Part shown: piece after piece, positions 50,713 through 62,930 of the stretch
How the letters are laid out: every line of letters starts with the position of its first letter
How positions within the stretch are numbered: position 1 is the stretch's first letter
DNA from: Paratinospora sagittata
Taxonomy: Eukaryota; Streptophyta; Magnoliopsida; Ranunculales; Menispermaceae
Reading direction: 5' to 3'
Assembly: GCA_035771175.1 (NCBI GenBank)
Contig: JAYMFD010003483.1
Coordinates: forward strand, 1 to 64,000
DNA: 64,000 nucleotides
The notes under the pieces: model-generated
The model's input: only the letters and a program-made list of their open reading frames with translations
Databases searched by the model: none
Told to the model about the DNA's origin: nothing
Translations under genes and position numbers: made by a program

Positions 50713-53700
50713 TGGTTTAAATGAACTAAATTTACTTAGAAAATGTGTTTGAGGCAATCGAGACCAATCCACCGGATTGCTTTCTCCACCTACTCTTTGA
50801 GCGAGTCCCAATATCCTTCTAGCAACCCTAGAATAGATGGAACTCCGTTCCAATATCCCGATGAGTTTTTGACCCATAAATATCAAATTTTGATTTAAAT
50901 GAACTAAATTTACTTAGAAAATGTGTTTGAAGCAATCGCGACCAATCCACCGTATTGCTTTCTCGTCCAACTCTTTGTGCGAGTCCCAATATCCTTCTAG
51001 GAACCCCCAGAATAGATGGATCTCCATTCCAATATCCCAATGAATTTATGTCCCCTAACTCTCAAATTTTAGTTTAAATGAACTAAATTTTCTTAGAAAA
51101 TGTGTTTTAGGCAATCGCGACCAATCCACCGTATTGCTTTCTCGCCCAACTCTTTGTGCGAGTCCCAATATCCTTTTAGGAACCCCAGTAATAGATTGAA
51201 CTCCGTTCCTATATCCATGTGAATTTTTGACCCCCAAATCTAAAATTTTGGTTTAAATGAACTAAATTTACTTAGAAAATGTGTTTGAGGCTATCGCGAC
51301 CAATCCACCGTATTGCTTTCACCACCAACTCTTTAAGCGAGTAACAATATCCTTCTAGCAGCCCCCAGAAGAGATGGAACTCCGTTGCAATATCCCGATG
51401 AGTTCTTGACCCATAAATATCAAATTTTGATTTAAATGAACTAAATTTACTTAGAAAATGTGTTTGAAGCAATCGCGACCAATCCACAGTATTGCTTTCT
51501 CCACCTATTCGTTGAGTGAGTCTCAATATCCTTCTAGGAAACCTCGGAATAGATGGAACTCTGTTCCAATATCCCGATGAATTTTTGACCCCCAAATCTA
51601 AAATTCTGGTTTAAATGAACTAAATTTACATAGAAAATGTGTTTCAGGCAGTCGCGACCAATCCGCCGGATTGCTTTCTCCACCAACTCTTTGGGCGAGT
51701 CCTAATATCCTTCTAGGAACCCCCGGAATAGATGGAACTCCGTTCCAATATCCCGGTGAATTTTTGACCCCCAAATCTAAAATTTTGGTTTAAATGAACT
51801 AAATTTACTTAGAAAATGTGTGTGAGGCAATCCCGACCTATCCACCGGATTGCTTTCTCCACCAACTCCTTGAGCGAGTCCCAATATCCTTCAAGCAAAC
51901 CCTAGAATAGATGGAACTCCGTCCCAATATCCCGGTGAATTTTTGACCCCCAAATCTAAAGTTTTGGGTTTAAATGAACTAAATTTACTTAGAAAATGTG
52001 TTTGAGGCAATCGCGACCAATCCACCGGATTGCTTTCTCCACCTACTCTTTGAGCGAGTCCCAATATCCTTCTAGCAACCCCTAGAATAGATGGAACTCC
52101 ATTCCAATATCGCAATGAATTTATGTCCCCTAAATCTCAAATTTTGGTTTAAATGAAATAAATTTACATAGAAAATGTGTTTGAGGCAATCGCGACCAAT
52201 CCACCGTATTGCTTTCTCGCCCAACTCTTTGTGCGAGTCCCAATATCCTTCTAGGAACCCCAGGAATAGATGGAACTCCGTTCCTATATCCAACTGAATT
52301 TTTGACCTCCAAATCTAAAATTTTGGTTTAAATGAACTAAATTTACTTAGAAAATGTGTTTGAGGCAATCGAGACCAATCCACCGGATTGCTTTCTCCAC
52401 CTACTCTTTGAGCGAGTCCCAATATCCTTCTAGCAACCCCTAGAATAGATGGAACTCCATTCCAATATCGCAATGAATTTATGTCCCCTAAATCTCAAAT
52501 TTTGATTTAAATGAACTAAATTTACTTAGAAAATGTGTTTGAGGAAATCGCGACCAATCCACCGGATTGCTTTCTCCACCTACTCTTTGAGTGAGTCCCA
52601 ATATCCTTCTAGGAAACCTCGGAATAGATGGAACTCTGTTCCAATATCCCGATGAATTTTTGACCCCCAAACCAAAAGGTTTATTTATTGAACTAAAATG
52701 GCTTAGAAAATGCGTTTAAGGAAAAATTAACCAGTCTACTTGGCTTTTTTCTGCCATCAAACATTGTGCAAGTCCCAATATCCTTCCAGCAACCCCCGAA
52801 ATAGATGGAACTCCGTTCCAATATCCCGGTGAATTTTTGACCCCCAAATCTAAAGTTTTGGGTTTAAATGAACTAAATTTACTTAGAAAATGTGTTTGAG
52901 GCAATCGCGACCAATCCACCGGATTGCTTTCTCCACCTACTCTTTGAGCGAGTCCCAATATCCTTCTAGCAACCCCCAGAATAAATGGAACTCCGTTCCA
53001 ATATCGCAATGATTTTATGTCCTCTAACTCTCAAATTTTGGTTTAAATGAAATAAATTTACTTAGAAAATGTGTTTGAGGCAATCGCGACCAATCCACCG
53101 TATTGCTTTCTCGTCCAACTCTTTGTGCGAGTCCGAATATCCTTCTAGCAACCACCAGAATAGATGGAACTCCGTTCCAATATCCCGGTGAATTTTTGAC
53201 CCCCAAATCTAAAATTTTGGTTTAAATGAACTAAATTTACATAGAAAATGTATTTCAGGCAGTCGCGACCAATCCGCCAAATTGCTTTCTCCACCAACTC
53301 TTTGGGCGAGTCCTAATATCCTTCTAGGAACCCCCGGAATAGATGGAACTCCGTTCCAATATCCCGGTGAATTTTTGACCCCCAAATCTAAAATTTTGGT
53401 TTAAGTGAACTAAATTTACTTAGAAAATGTGTTTGAGGCAATCCCGACCTATCCACCGGATTGATTTCTCCACCAACTCCTTGAGCGAGTCCCAATATCC
53501 TTCAAGCAAACCCGAGAATAGATGGAACTCCGTCCCAATATCCCGGTGAATTTTTGGCCCCCAAATCTAAAATTTTTGTTTAAATGAAACAAATTTACTT
53601 AAAAAATGTGTTTGAGGCAATCGCAACCAATCCACCTGATTGCTTTCTCCACCTACTCTTTGAGCGAGTCCCAATATCCTTCTAGCAACCCCCTGAATAG

Positions 53701-53754
53701 ATGGAACTCCATTCCAATATCCTGATAAATTTTTGTCCCCCAAATATCAAATTT
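50713..53754. repeat. 17-mer tandem duplication, copy 1 (3,042 bp)
   Basis: It starts where 50,713 onward matches 53,755 onward (TTTAAATGAACTAAATTTAC with GGCAATCGAGACC). It contains the CAGTAATAGATTG monomer, the CAGCCCCCAGAAGAG monomer and the marker dyad at 52669-52682. The match breaks leftward, where 50,703 reads CCAAAATTTT and 53,744 reads TATCAAATTTT. Confidence 0.8.
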
Positions 53755-56700
53755 TGGTTTAAATGAACTAAATTTACTTAGAAAATGTGTTTGAGGCAAT
53801 CGAGACCAATCCACCGGATTGCTTTCTCCACCTACTCTTTGAGCGAGTCCCAATATCCTTCTAGCAACCCTAGAATAGATGGAACTCCGTTCCAATATCC
53901 CGATGAGTTTTTGACCCATAAATATCAAATTTTGATTTAAATGAACTAAATTTACTTAGAAAATGTGTTTGAAGCAATCGCGACCAATCCACCGTATTGC
54001 TTTCTCGTCCAACTCTTTGTGCGAGTCCCAATATCCTTCTAGGAACCCCCAGAATAGATGGATCTCCATTCCAATATCCCAATGAATTTATGTCCCCTAA
54101 ATCTCAAATTTTAGTTTAAATGAACTAAATTTTCTTAGAAAATGTGTTTTAGGCAATCGCGACCAATCCACCGTATTGCTTTCTCGCCCAACTCTTTGTG
54201 CGAGTCCCAATATCCTTTTAGGAACCCCAGTAATAGATTGAACTCCGTTCCTATATCCATGTGAATTTTTGACCCCCAAATCTAAAATTTTGGTTTAAAT
54301 GAACTAAATTTACTTAGAAAATGTGTTTGAGGCTATCGCGACCAATCCACCGTATTGCTTTCACCACCAACTCTTTAAGCGAGTAACAATATCCTTCTAG
54401 CAGCCCCCAGAAGAGATGGAACTCCGTTGCAATATCCCGATGAGTTTTTGACCCATAAATATCAAATTTTGATTTAAATGAACTAAATTTACTTAGAAAA
54501 TGTGTTTGAAGCAATCGCGACCAATCCACAGTATTGCTTTCTCCACCTATTCGTTGAGTGAGTCTCAATATCCTTCTAGGAAACCTCGGAATAGATGGAA
54601 CTCTGTTCCAATATCCCGATGAATTTTTGACCCCCAAATCTAAAATTCTGGTTTAAATGAACTAAATTTACATAGAAAATGTGTTTCAGGCAGTCGCGAC
54701 CAATCCGCCAGATTGCTTTCTCCACCAACTCTTTGGGCGAGTCCTAATATCCTTCTAGGAACCCCCGGAATAGATGGAACTCCGTTCCAATATCCCGGTG
54801 AATTTTTGACCCCCAAATCTAAAATTTTGGTTTTAAATGAACTAAATTTACTTAGAAAATGTGTGTGAGGCAATCCCGACCTATCCACCGGATTGCTTTC
54901 TCCACCAACTCCTTGAGCGAGTCCCAATATCCTTCAAGCAAACCCCAGAATAGATGGAACTCCGTCCCAATATCCCGGTGAATTTTTGACCCCCAAATCT
55001 AAAGTTTTGGGTTTAAATGAACTAAATTACTTAGAAAATGTGTTTGAGGCAATCGCGACCAATCCACCGGATTGCTTTCTCCACCTACTCTTTGAGCGGA
55101 GTCCCAATATCCTTCTAGCAACCCCTAGAATAGATGGAACTCCATTCCAATATCGCAATGAATTTATGTCCCCTAAATCTCAAATTTTGGTTTAAATGAA
55201 ATAAATTTACATAGAAAATGTGTTTGAGGCAATCGCGACCAATCCACCGTATTGCTTTCTCGCCCAACTCTTTGTGCGAGTCCCAATATCCTTCTAGGAA
55301 ACCCCAGGAATAGATGGAACTCCGTTCCTATATCCAACTGAATTTTTGACCTCCAAATCTAAAATTTTGGTTTAAATGAACTAAATTTACTTAGAAAATG
55401 TGTTTGAGGCAATCGAGACCAATCCACCGGATTGCTTTCTCCACCTACTCTTTGAGCGAGTCCCAATATCCTTCTAGCAACCCCTAGAATAGATGGAACT
55501 CCATTCCAATATCGCAATGAATTTATGTCCCCTAAATCTCAAATTTTGATTTAAATGAACTAAATTTACTTAGAAAATGTGTTTGAGGCAATCGCGACCA
55601 ATCCACCGGATTGCTTTCTCCACCTACTCTTTGAGTGAGTCCCAATATCCTTCTAGGAAACCTCGGAATAGATGGAACTCTGTTCCAATATCCCGATGAA
55701 TTTTTGACCCCCAAACCAAAAGGTTTATTTATTGAACTAAAATGGCTTAGAAAATGCGTTTAAGGAAAAATTAACCAGTCTACTTGGCTTTTTTCTGCTA
55801 TCAAACATTGTGCAAGTCCCAATATCCTTCCAGCAACCCCCGAAATAGATGGAACTCCGTTCCAATATCCCGGTGAATTTTTGACCCCCAAATCTAAAGT
55901 TTTGGGTTTAAATGAACTAAATTTACTTAGAAAATGTGTTTGAGGCAATCGCGACCAATCCACCGGATTGCTTTCTCCACCTACTCTTTTGAGCGAGTCC
56001 CAATATCCTTCTAGCAACCCCCAGAATAAATGGAACTCCGTTCCAATATCGCAATGATTTTATGTCCTCTAACTCTCAAATTTTGGTTTAAATGAAATAA
56101 ATTTACTTAGAAAATGTGTTTGAGGCAATCGCGACCAATCCACCGGATTGCTTTCTCGTCCAACTCTTTGTGCGAGTCCGAATATCCTTCTAGCAACCAC
56201 CAGAATAGATGGAACTCCGTTCCAATATCCCGGTGAATTTTTGACCCCCAAATCTAAAATTTTGGTTTAAATGAACTAAATTTACATAGAAAATGTATTT
56301 TAGGCAGTCGCGACCAATCCGCCAAATTGCTTTCTCCACCAACTCTTTGGGCGAGTCCTAATATCCTTCTAGGAACCCCCGGAATAGATGGAACTCCGTT
56401 CCAATATCCCGGTGAATTTTTGACCCCCAAATCTAAAATTTTGGTTTAAATGAACTAAATTTACTTAGAAAATGTGTTTGAGGCAATCACGACCTATCCA
56501 CCGGATTGATTTCTCCACCAACTCCTTGAGCGAGTCCCAATATCCTTCAAGCAAACCCAGAATAGATGGAACTCCGTCCCAATATCCCGGTGAATTTTTG
56601 GCCCCCAAATCTAAAATTTTTGTTTAAATGAAACAAATTTACTTAAAAAATGTGTTTGAGGCAATCGCAACCAATCCACCTGATTGCTTTCTCCACCTAC

Positions 56701-56797
56701 TCTTTGAGCGAGTCCCAATATCCTTCTAGCAACCCCCTGAATAGATGGAACTCCATTCCAATATCCTGATAAATTTTTGTCCCCCAAATATCAAATT
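53755..56797. repeat. 17-mer tandem duplication, copy 2 (~3,043 bp)
   Basis: Repeats copy 1 in full, including the marker (55713-55726). The offset grows from 3,042 to 3,045 through a cluster of one-base indels at about 54,831, 55,026, 55,098, 55,298 and 55,988, all in short runs. The match ends near 56,797, where TTTTAATGAAC with GAAGATG replaces TTTAAATGAAC with GAAAATG. Confidence 0.8.
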
Positions 56798-57680
56798 TTG
56801 GTTTTAATGAACTAAATTTACTTAGAAGATGTGTTCGAAGCAATCGCGACGAATCCACCGGATTGCTTTCTCACCCAACTCTTTGAGCCAGTCCCAATAT
56901 CCTTCCAGCAACCCCCGAAATAGATGGAACTCCGTTCTGATATCCCGGTGAATTTTTGACCCCCAAATCTAAAGTTTTGGGTTTAAATGAACTAAATTTA
57001 CTTAGAAAATGTGTTTGAGGCAATCGCGACCAATCCACCGGATTGCTTTCTCCACCTACTCTTTGAGCGAGTCCCAATATCCTTCTAGCAACCCCTAGAA
57101 TAGATGGAACTCCATTCCAATATCGCAATGAATTTATGTCCCCTAAATCTCAAATTTTGGTTTAAATGAAATAAATTTACTTAGAAAATGTGTTTGAGGG
57201 AATCGCGACCAATCCACCGTATTGCTTTCTCGCCCAACTCTTTGTGCGAGTCCCAATATCCTTCTAGGAACCCCAGGAATAGATGGAACTCCGTTCCTAT
57301 ATCCAGCTGAATTTTTGACCTCCAAATCTAAAATTTTGGTTTAAATGAACTAAATTTACTTAGAAAATGTGTTTGAGGCAATCGAGACCAATCCACCGGA
57401 TTGCTTTCTCCACCTACTCTTTGAGCGAGTCCCAATATCCTTCTAGCAACCCTAGAATAGATGGAACTCCGTTCCAATATCCCGATGAGTTTTTGACCCA
57501 TAAATATCAAATTTTGATTTAAATGAACTAAATTTACTTAGAAAATGTGTTTGAGGCAATCGCGACCAATCCACCGGATTGCTTTCTCCACCTACTCTTT
57601 GAGTGAGACCCAATATCCTTCTAGGAACCCCCAGAATAGATGGAACTCTGTTACAATATCCCGATGAATTTTTGACCCCC
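55713..57680. repeat. 11-mer HOR unit 1 (1,968 bp)
   Basis: Marker-to-marker interval. Monomers follow in the order marker chimera, TTTTGGGTTTAAATG, CTAACTCTC with CTCGTCC, GTATTT(C/T)AGGCAGTCGCG, CCGACCTATCC or its CACGACC variant, AAAAAATG, GAAGATGTG, TTTTGGG, CTCGCCC, CGAGACC, AATTTTGATTT. The core block reads CGACTTATCC where this block reads CGACCTATCC. Confidence 0.8.
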
Positions 57681-59648
57681 AAACCAAAAGGTTTATTTAT
57701 TGAACTAAAATGGCTTAGAAAATGCGTTTAAGGAAAAATTAACCAATCTACTTGGCTTTTTTCTGCCATCAAACATTGTGCAAGTCCAAATATCCTTCCA
57801 GCAACCCCCGAAATAGATGGAACTCCGTTCCAATATCCCGGTGAATTTTTGACCCCCAAATCTAAAGTTTTGGGTTTAAATGAACTAAATTTACTTAGAA
57901 AATGTGTTTGAGGCAATCGCGACCAATCCACCGGATTGCTTTCTCCACCTACTCTTTGAGCGAGTCCCAATATCCTTCTAGCAACCCCCAGAATAGATGG
58001 AACTCTGTTCCAATATCGCAATGATTTTATGTCCTCTAACTCTCAAATTTTGGTTTAAATGAAATAAATTTACTTAGAAAATGTGTTTGAGGCAATCGCG
58101 ACCAATCCACCGTATTGCTTTCTCGTCCAACTCTTTGTGCGAGTCCGAATATCCTTCTAGCAACCACCAGAATAGATGGAACTCCGTTCCAATATCCCGG
58201 TGAATTTTTGACCCCCAAATCTAAAATTTTGGTTTAAATGAACTAAATTTACATAGAAAATGTATTTCAGGCAGTCGCGACCAATCCGCCGAATTGCTTT
58301 CTCCACCAATTCTTTGGGCGAGTCCTAATATCCTTCTAGGAACCCCCGGAATAGATGGAACTCCGTTCCAATATCCCGGTGAATTTTTGACCCCCAAATC
58401 TAAAATTTTGGTTTAAATGAGCTAAATTTACTTAGAAAATGTGTTTGAGGCAATCCCGACCTATCCACCGGATTGATTTCTCCACCAACTCCTTGAGCGA
58501 GTCCCAATATCCTTCAAGCAAACCCCAGAATAGATGGAACTCCGTCCCAATATCCCGGTGAATTTTTGGCCCCCAAATCTAAAATTTTTGTTTAAATGAA
58601 ACAAATTTACTTAAAAAATGTGTTTGAGGCAATCACAACCAATCGACCTGATTGCTTTCTCCACCTACTCTTTGAGCGAGTCCCAATATCCTTCTTGCAA
58701 CCCCCTGAATAGATGGAACTCCATTCCAATATCCTGATAAATTTTTGTCCCCCAAATATCAAATTTTGGTTTTAATGAACTAAATTTACTTAGAAGATGT
58801 GTTCGAAGCAATCGCGACGAATCCACCGGATTGCTTTCTCACCCAACTCTTTGAGCCAGTCCCAATATCCTTCCAGCAACCCCCGAAATAGATGGAACTC
58901 CGTTCCGATATCCCGGTGAATTTTTGACCCCCAAATCTAAAGTTTTGGGTTTAAATGAACTAAATTTACTTAGAAAATGTGTTTGAGGCAATCGCGACCA
59001 ATCCACCGGATTGCTTTCTCCACCTACTCTTTGAGCGAGTCCCAATATCCTTCTAGCAACCCCTAGAATAGATGGAACTCCATTCCAATATCGCAATGAA
59101 TTTATGTCCCCTAAATCTCAAATTTTGGTTTAAATGAAATAAATTTACTTAGAAAATGTGTTTGAGGGAATCGCGACCAATCCACCGTATTGCTTTCTCG
59201 CCCAACTCTTTGTGCGAGTCCCAATATCCTTCTAGGAACCCCAGGAATAGATGGAACTCCGTTCCTATATCCAGCTGAATTTTTGACCTCCAAATCTAAA
59301 ATTTTGGTTTAAATGAACTAAATTTACTTAGAAAATGTGTTTGAGGCAATCGAGACCAATCCACCGGATTGCTTTCTCCACCTACTCTTTGAGCGAGTCC
59401 CAATATCCTTCTAGCAACCCTAGAATAGATGGAACTCCGTTCCAATATCCCGATGAGTTTTTGACCCATAAATATCAAATTTTGATTTAAATGAACTAAA
59501 TTTACTTAGAAAATGTGTTTGAAGCAATCGCGACCAATCCACCGGATTGCTTTCTCCACCTACTCTTTGAGTGAGTCCCAATATCCTTCTAGGAAACCTC
59601 GGAATAGATGGAACTCTGTTCCAATATCCCGATGAATTTTGGACCCCC
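57681..59648. repeat. 11-mer HOR unit 2 (1,968 bp)
   Basis: Same order as unit 1, with private changes including CAAGTCCAAATATCC (57,782), AATGAGCTAAATTT (58,418) and CAATCACAACCAATCGACC (58,631). Confidence 0.85.
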
Positions 59649-61257
59649 AAACCAAAAGGTTTATTTATTGAACTAAAATGGCTTAGAAAATGCGTTTAAG
59701 GAAAAAATAACCAATCTACTTGGCTTTTTTCTGCCATCAAACATTGTGCAAGTCCCAATATCCTTCCAGCAACCCCCGAAATAGATGGAACTCCGTTCCA
59801 ATATCCCGGTGAATTTTTGACCTCCAAATCTAAAGTTTTGGGTTTAAATGAACTAAATTTACTTAGAAAATGTGTTTGAGGCAATCGCGACCAATCCACC
59901 GGATTGCTTTCTCCACCTACTCTTTTAGCGAGTCCCAATATCCTTCTAGCAACCCCCAGAATAGATGGAACTCCGTTCCAATATCGCAATGATTTTATGT
60001 CCTCTAACTCTCAAATTTTGGTTTAAATGAAATAAATTTACTTAGAAAATGTGTTTGAGGCAATCGCGACCAATCCACCGTATTGCTTTCTCGCCCAACT
60101 CTTTGTGCGAGTCCCAATATCCTTCTAGCAACCACCAGAATAGATGGAACTCCGTTCCAATATCCCGGTGAATTTTTGACCCCCAAATCTAAAATTTTGG
60201 TTTAAATGAACTAAATTTACTTAAAAAATGTGTTTGAGGCAATCGCAACCAATCCACCTGATTGCTTTCTCTACCTACTCTTTGAGCGAGTCCCAATATC
60301 CTTCTAGCAACCCCCTGAATAGATGGAACTCCATTCCAATATCCTGAAAAATTTTTGTCCCCCAATTATCAAATTTTGGTTTTAATGAACTAAATTTACT
60401 TAGAAGATGTGTTCGAAGCAATCGCGACGAATCCACCGGATTGCTTTCTCACCCAACTCTTTGAGCCAGTCCCAATATCCTTCCAGCAACCCCCGAAATA
60501 GATGGAACTCCGTTCCGATATCCCGGTGAATTTTTGACCCCCAAATCTAAAGTTTTGGGTTTAAATGAACTAAATTTACTTAGAAAATGTGTTTGAGGCA
60601 ATCGCGACCAATCCACCGGATTGCTTTCTCCACCTACTCTTTGAGCGAGTCCCAATATCCTTCTAGCAACCCCTAGAATAGATGGAACTCCATTCCAATA
60701 TCGCAATGAATTTATGTCCCCTAAATCTCAAATTTTGGTTAAATGAAATAAATTTACTTAGAAAATGTGTTTGAGGCAATCGCGACCAATCCACCGTATT
60801 GGTTTCTCGCCCAACTCTTTGTGCGAGTCCCAATATCCTTCTAGGAACCCCAGGAATAGATGGAACTCCGTTCCTATATCCAGCTGAATTTTTGACCTCC
60901 AAATCTAAAATTTTGGTTTAAATGAACTAAATTTACTTAGAAAATGTGTTTGAGGCAATCGAGACCAATCCACCAGATTGGTTTCTCCACCTACTCTTTG
61001 AGCGAGTCCCAATATCCTTCTAGCAAGCCTAGAATAGATGGAACTCCGTTCCAATATCCCGATGAGTTTTTGACCCATAAATATCAAATTTTGATTTAAA
61101 TGAACTAAATTTACTTAGAAAATGTGTTTGAGGCAATCGCGACCAATCCACCGGATTGCTTTCTCCACCTACTCTTTGAGTGAGACCCAATATCCTTCTA
61201 GGAACCCCCAGAATAGATGGAACTCTGTTCCAATATCCCGATGAATTTTTGACCCCC
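59649..61257. repeat. 9-mer HOR unit (1,609 bp), two monomers lost
   Basis: At about 60,222 the CCACCAGAATAG monomer passes directly into TTAAAAAATG. The GTATTTCAGGCAGTCGCG and CCGACCTATCC monomers present in the neighbouring units are skipped. The loss of exactly two monomers (359 bp) keeps the phase, as expected from unequal homologous exchange. Confidence 0.85.
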
Positions 61258-62930
61258 AAACCAAAAGGTTTATTTATTGAACTAAAATGGCTTAGAAAAT
61301 GCGTTTAAGGAAAAATTAACCAATCTACTTGGATTTTTTCTGCCATCAAACATTGTGCAAGTCCAAATATCCTTCCAGCAACCCCCGAAATAGATGGAAC
61401 TCCGTTCCAATATCCCGGTGAATTTTTGACCCCCAAATCTAAAGTTTTGGGTTTAAATGAACTAAATTTACTTAGAAAATGTGTTTGAGGCAATCGCGAC
61501 CAATCCACCGGATTGCTTTCTCCACCTACTCTTTGAGCGAGTCCCAATATCCTTCTAGCAACCCCCAGAATAGATGGAACTCCGTTCCAATATCGCAATG
61601 ATTTTATGTCCTCTAACTCTCAAATTTTGGTTTAAATGAAATAAATTTACTTAGAAAATGTGTTTGAGGCAATCGCGACCAATCCACCGTATTGCTTTCT
61701 CGTCCAACTCTTTGTGCGAGTCCGAATATCCTTCTAGCAACCACCAGAATAGATGGAACTCCGTTCCAATATCCCGGTGAATTTTTGACCCCCAAATCTA
61801 AAATTTTGGTTTAAATGAACTAAATTTACATAGAAAATGTATTTCAGGCAGTCGCGACCAATCCGCCGAATTGCTTTCTCCACCAACTCTTTGGGCGAGT
61901 CCTAATATCCTTCTAGGAACCCCCGGAATAGATGGAACTCCGTTCCAATATCCCGGTGAATTTTTGACCCCCAAATCTAAAATTTTGGTTTAAATGAGCT
62001 AAATTTACTTAGAAAATGTGTTTGAGGCAATCCCGACCTATCCACCGGATTGATTTCTCCACCAACTCCTTGAGCGAGTCCCAATATCCTTCAAGCAAAC
62101 CCCAGAATAGATGGAACTCCGTCCCAATATCCCGGTGAATTTTTGGCCCCCAAATCTAAAATTTTTGTTTAAATGAAACAAATTTACTTAAAAAATGTGT
62201 TTGAGGCAATCACAACCAATCGACCTGATTGCTTTCTCCACCTACTCTTTGAGCGAGTCCCAATATCCTTCTAGCAACCCCCTGAATAGATGGAACTCCA
62301 TTCCAATATCCTGAAAAATTTTTGTCCCCCAAATATCAAATTTTGGTTTTAATGAACTAAATTTACTTAGAAGATGTGTTCGAAGCAATCGCGACGAATC
62401 CACCGGATTGCTTTCTCACCCAACTCTTTGAGCCAGCCCCAATATCCTTCCAGCAACCCCCGAAATAGATGGAACTCCGTTCCGATATCCCGGTGAATTT
62501 TTGACCCCCAAATCTAAAGTTTTGGGTTTAAATGAACTAAATTTACTTAGAAAATGTGTTTGAGGCAATCGCGACCAATCCACCGGATTGCTTTCTCCAC
62601 CTACTCTTTGAGCGAGTCCCAATATCCTTCTAGCAACCCCTAGAATAGATGGAACTCCATTCCAATATCGCAATGAATTTATGTCCCCTAAATCTCAAAT
62701 TTTGGTTTAAATGAAATAAATTTACTTAGAAAATGTGTTGGAGGCAATCGCGACCAATCCACCGTATTTCTTTCTCGCCCAACTCTTTGTGCGAGTCCCA
62801 ATATCCTTCTAGGAACCCCAGGAATAGATGGAACTCCGTTCCTATATCCAACTGAATTTTTGACCTCCAAATCTAAAATTTTGGTTTAAATGAACTAAAT
62901 TTACTTAGAAAATGTGTTTGAGGCAATCGC
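61258..62930. repeat. 11-mer HOR unit 4, incomplete
   Basis: It restores the two monomers lost in the previous unit. It shares AATGAGCTAAATTT and CAATCGACC with unit 2, so it is closer to unit 2 than to its direct neighbour. It leaves the pattern near 62,930, where GGCAATCGCGACC with CTCGTCC replaces GGCAATCGAGACC. Confidence 0.75.
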
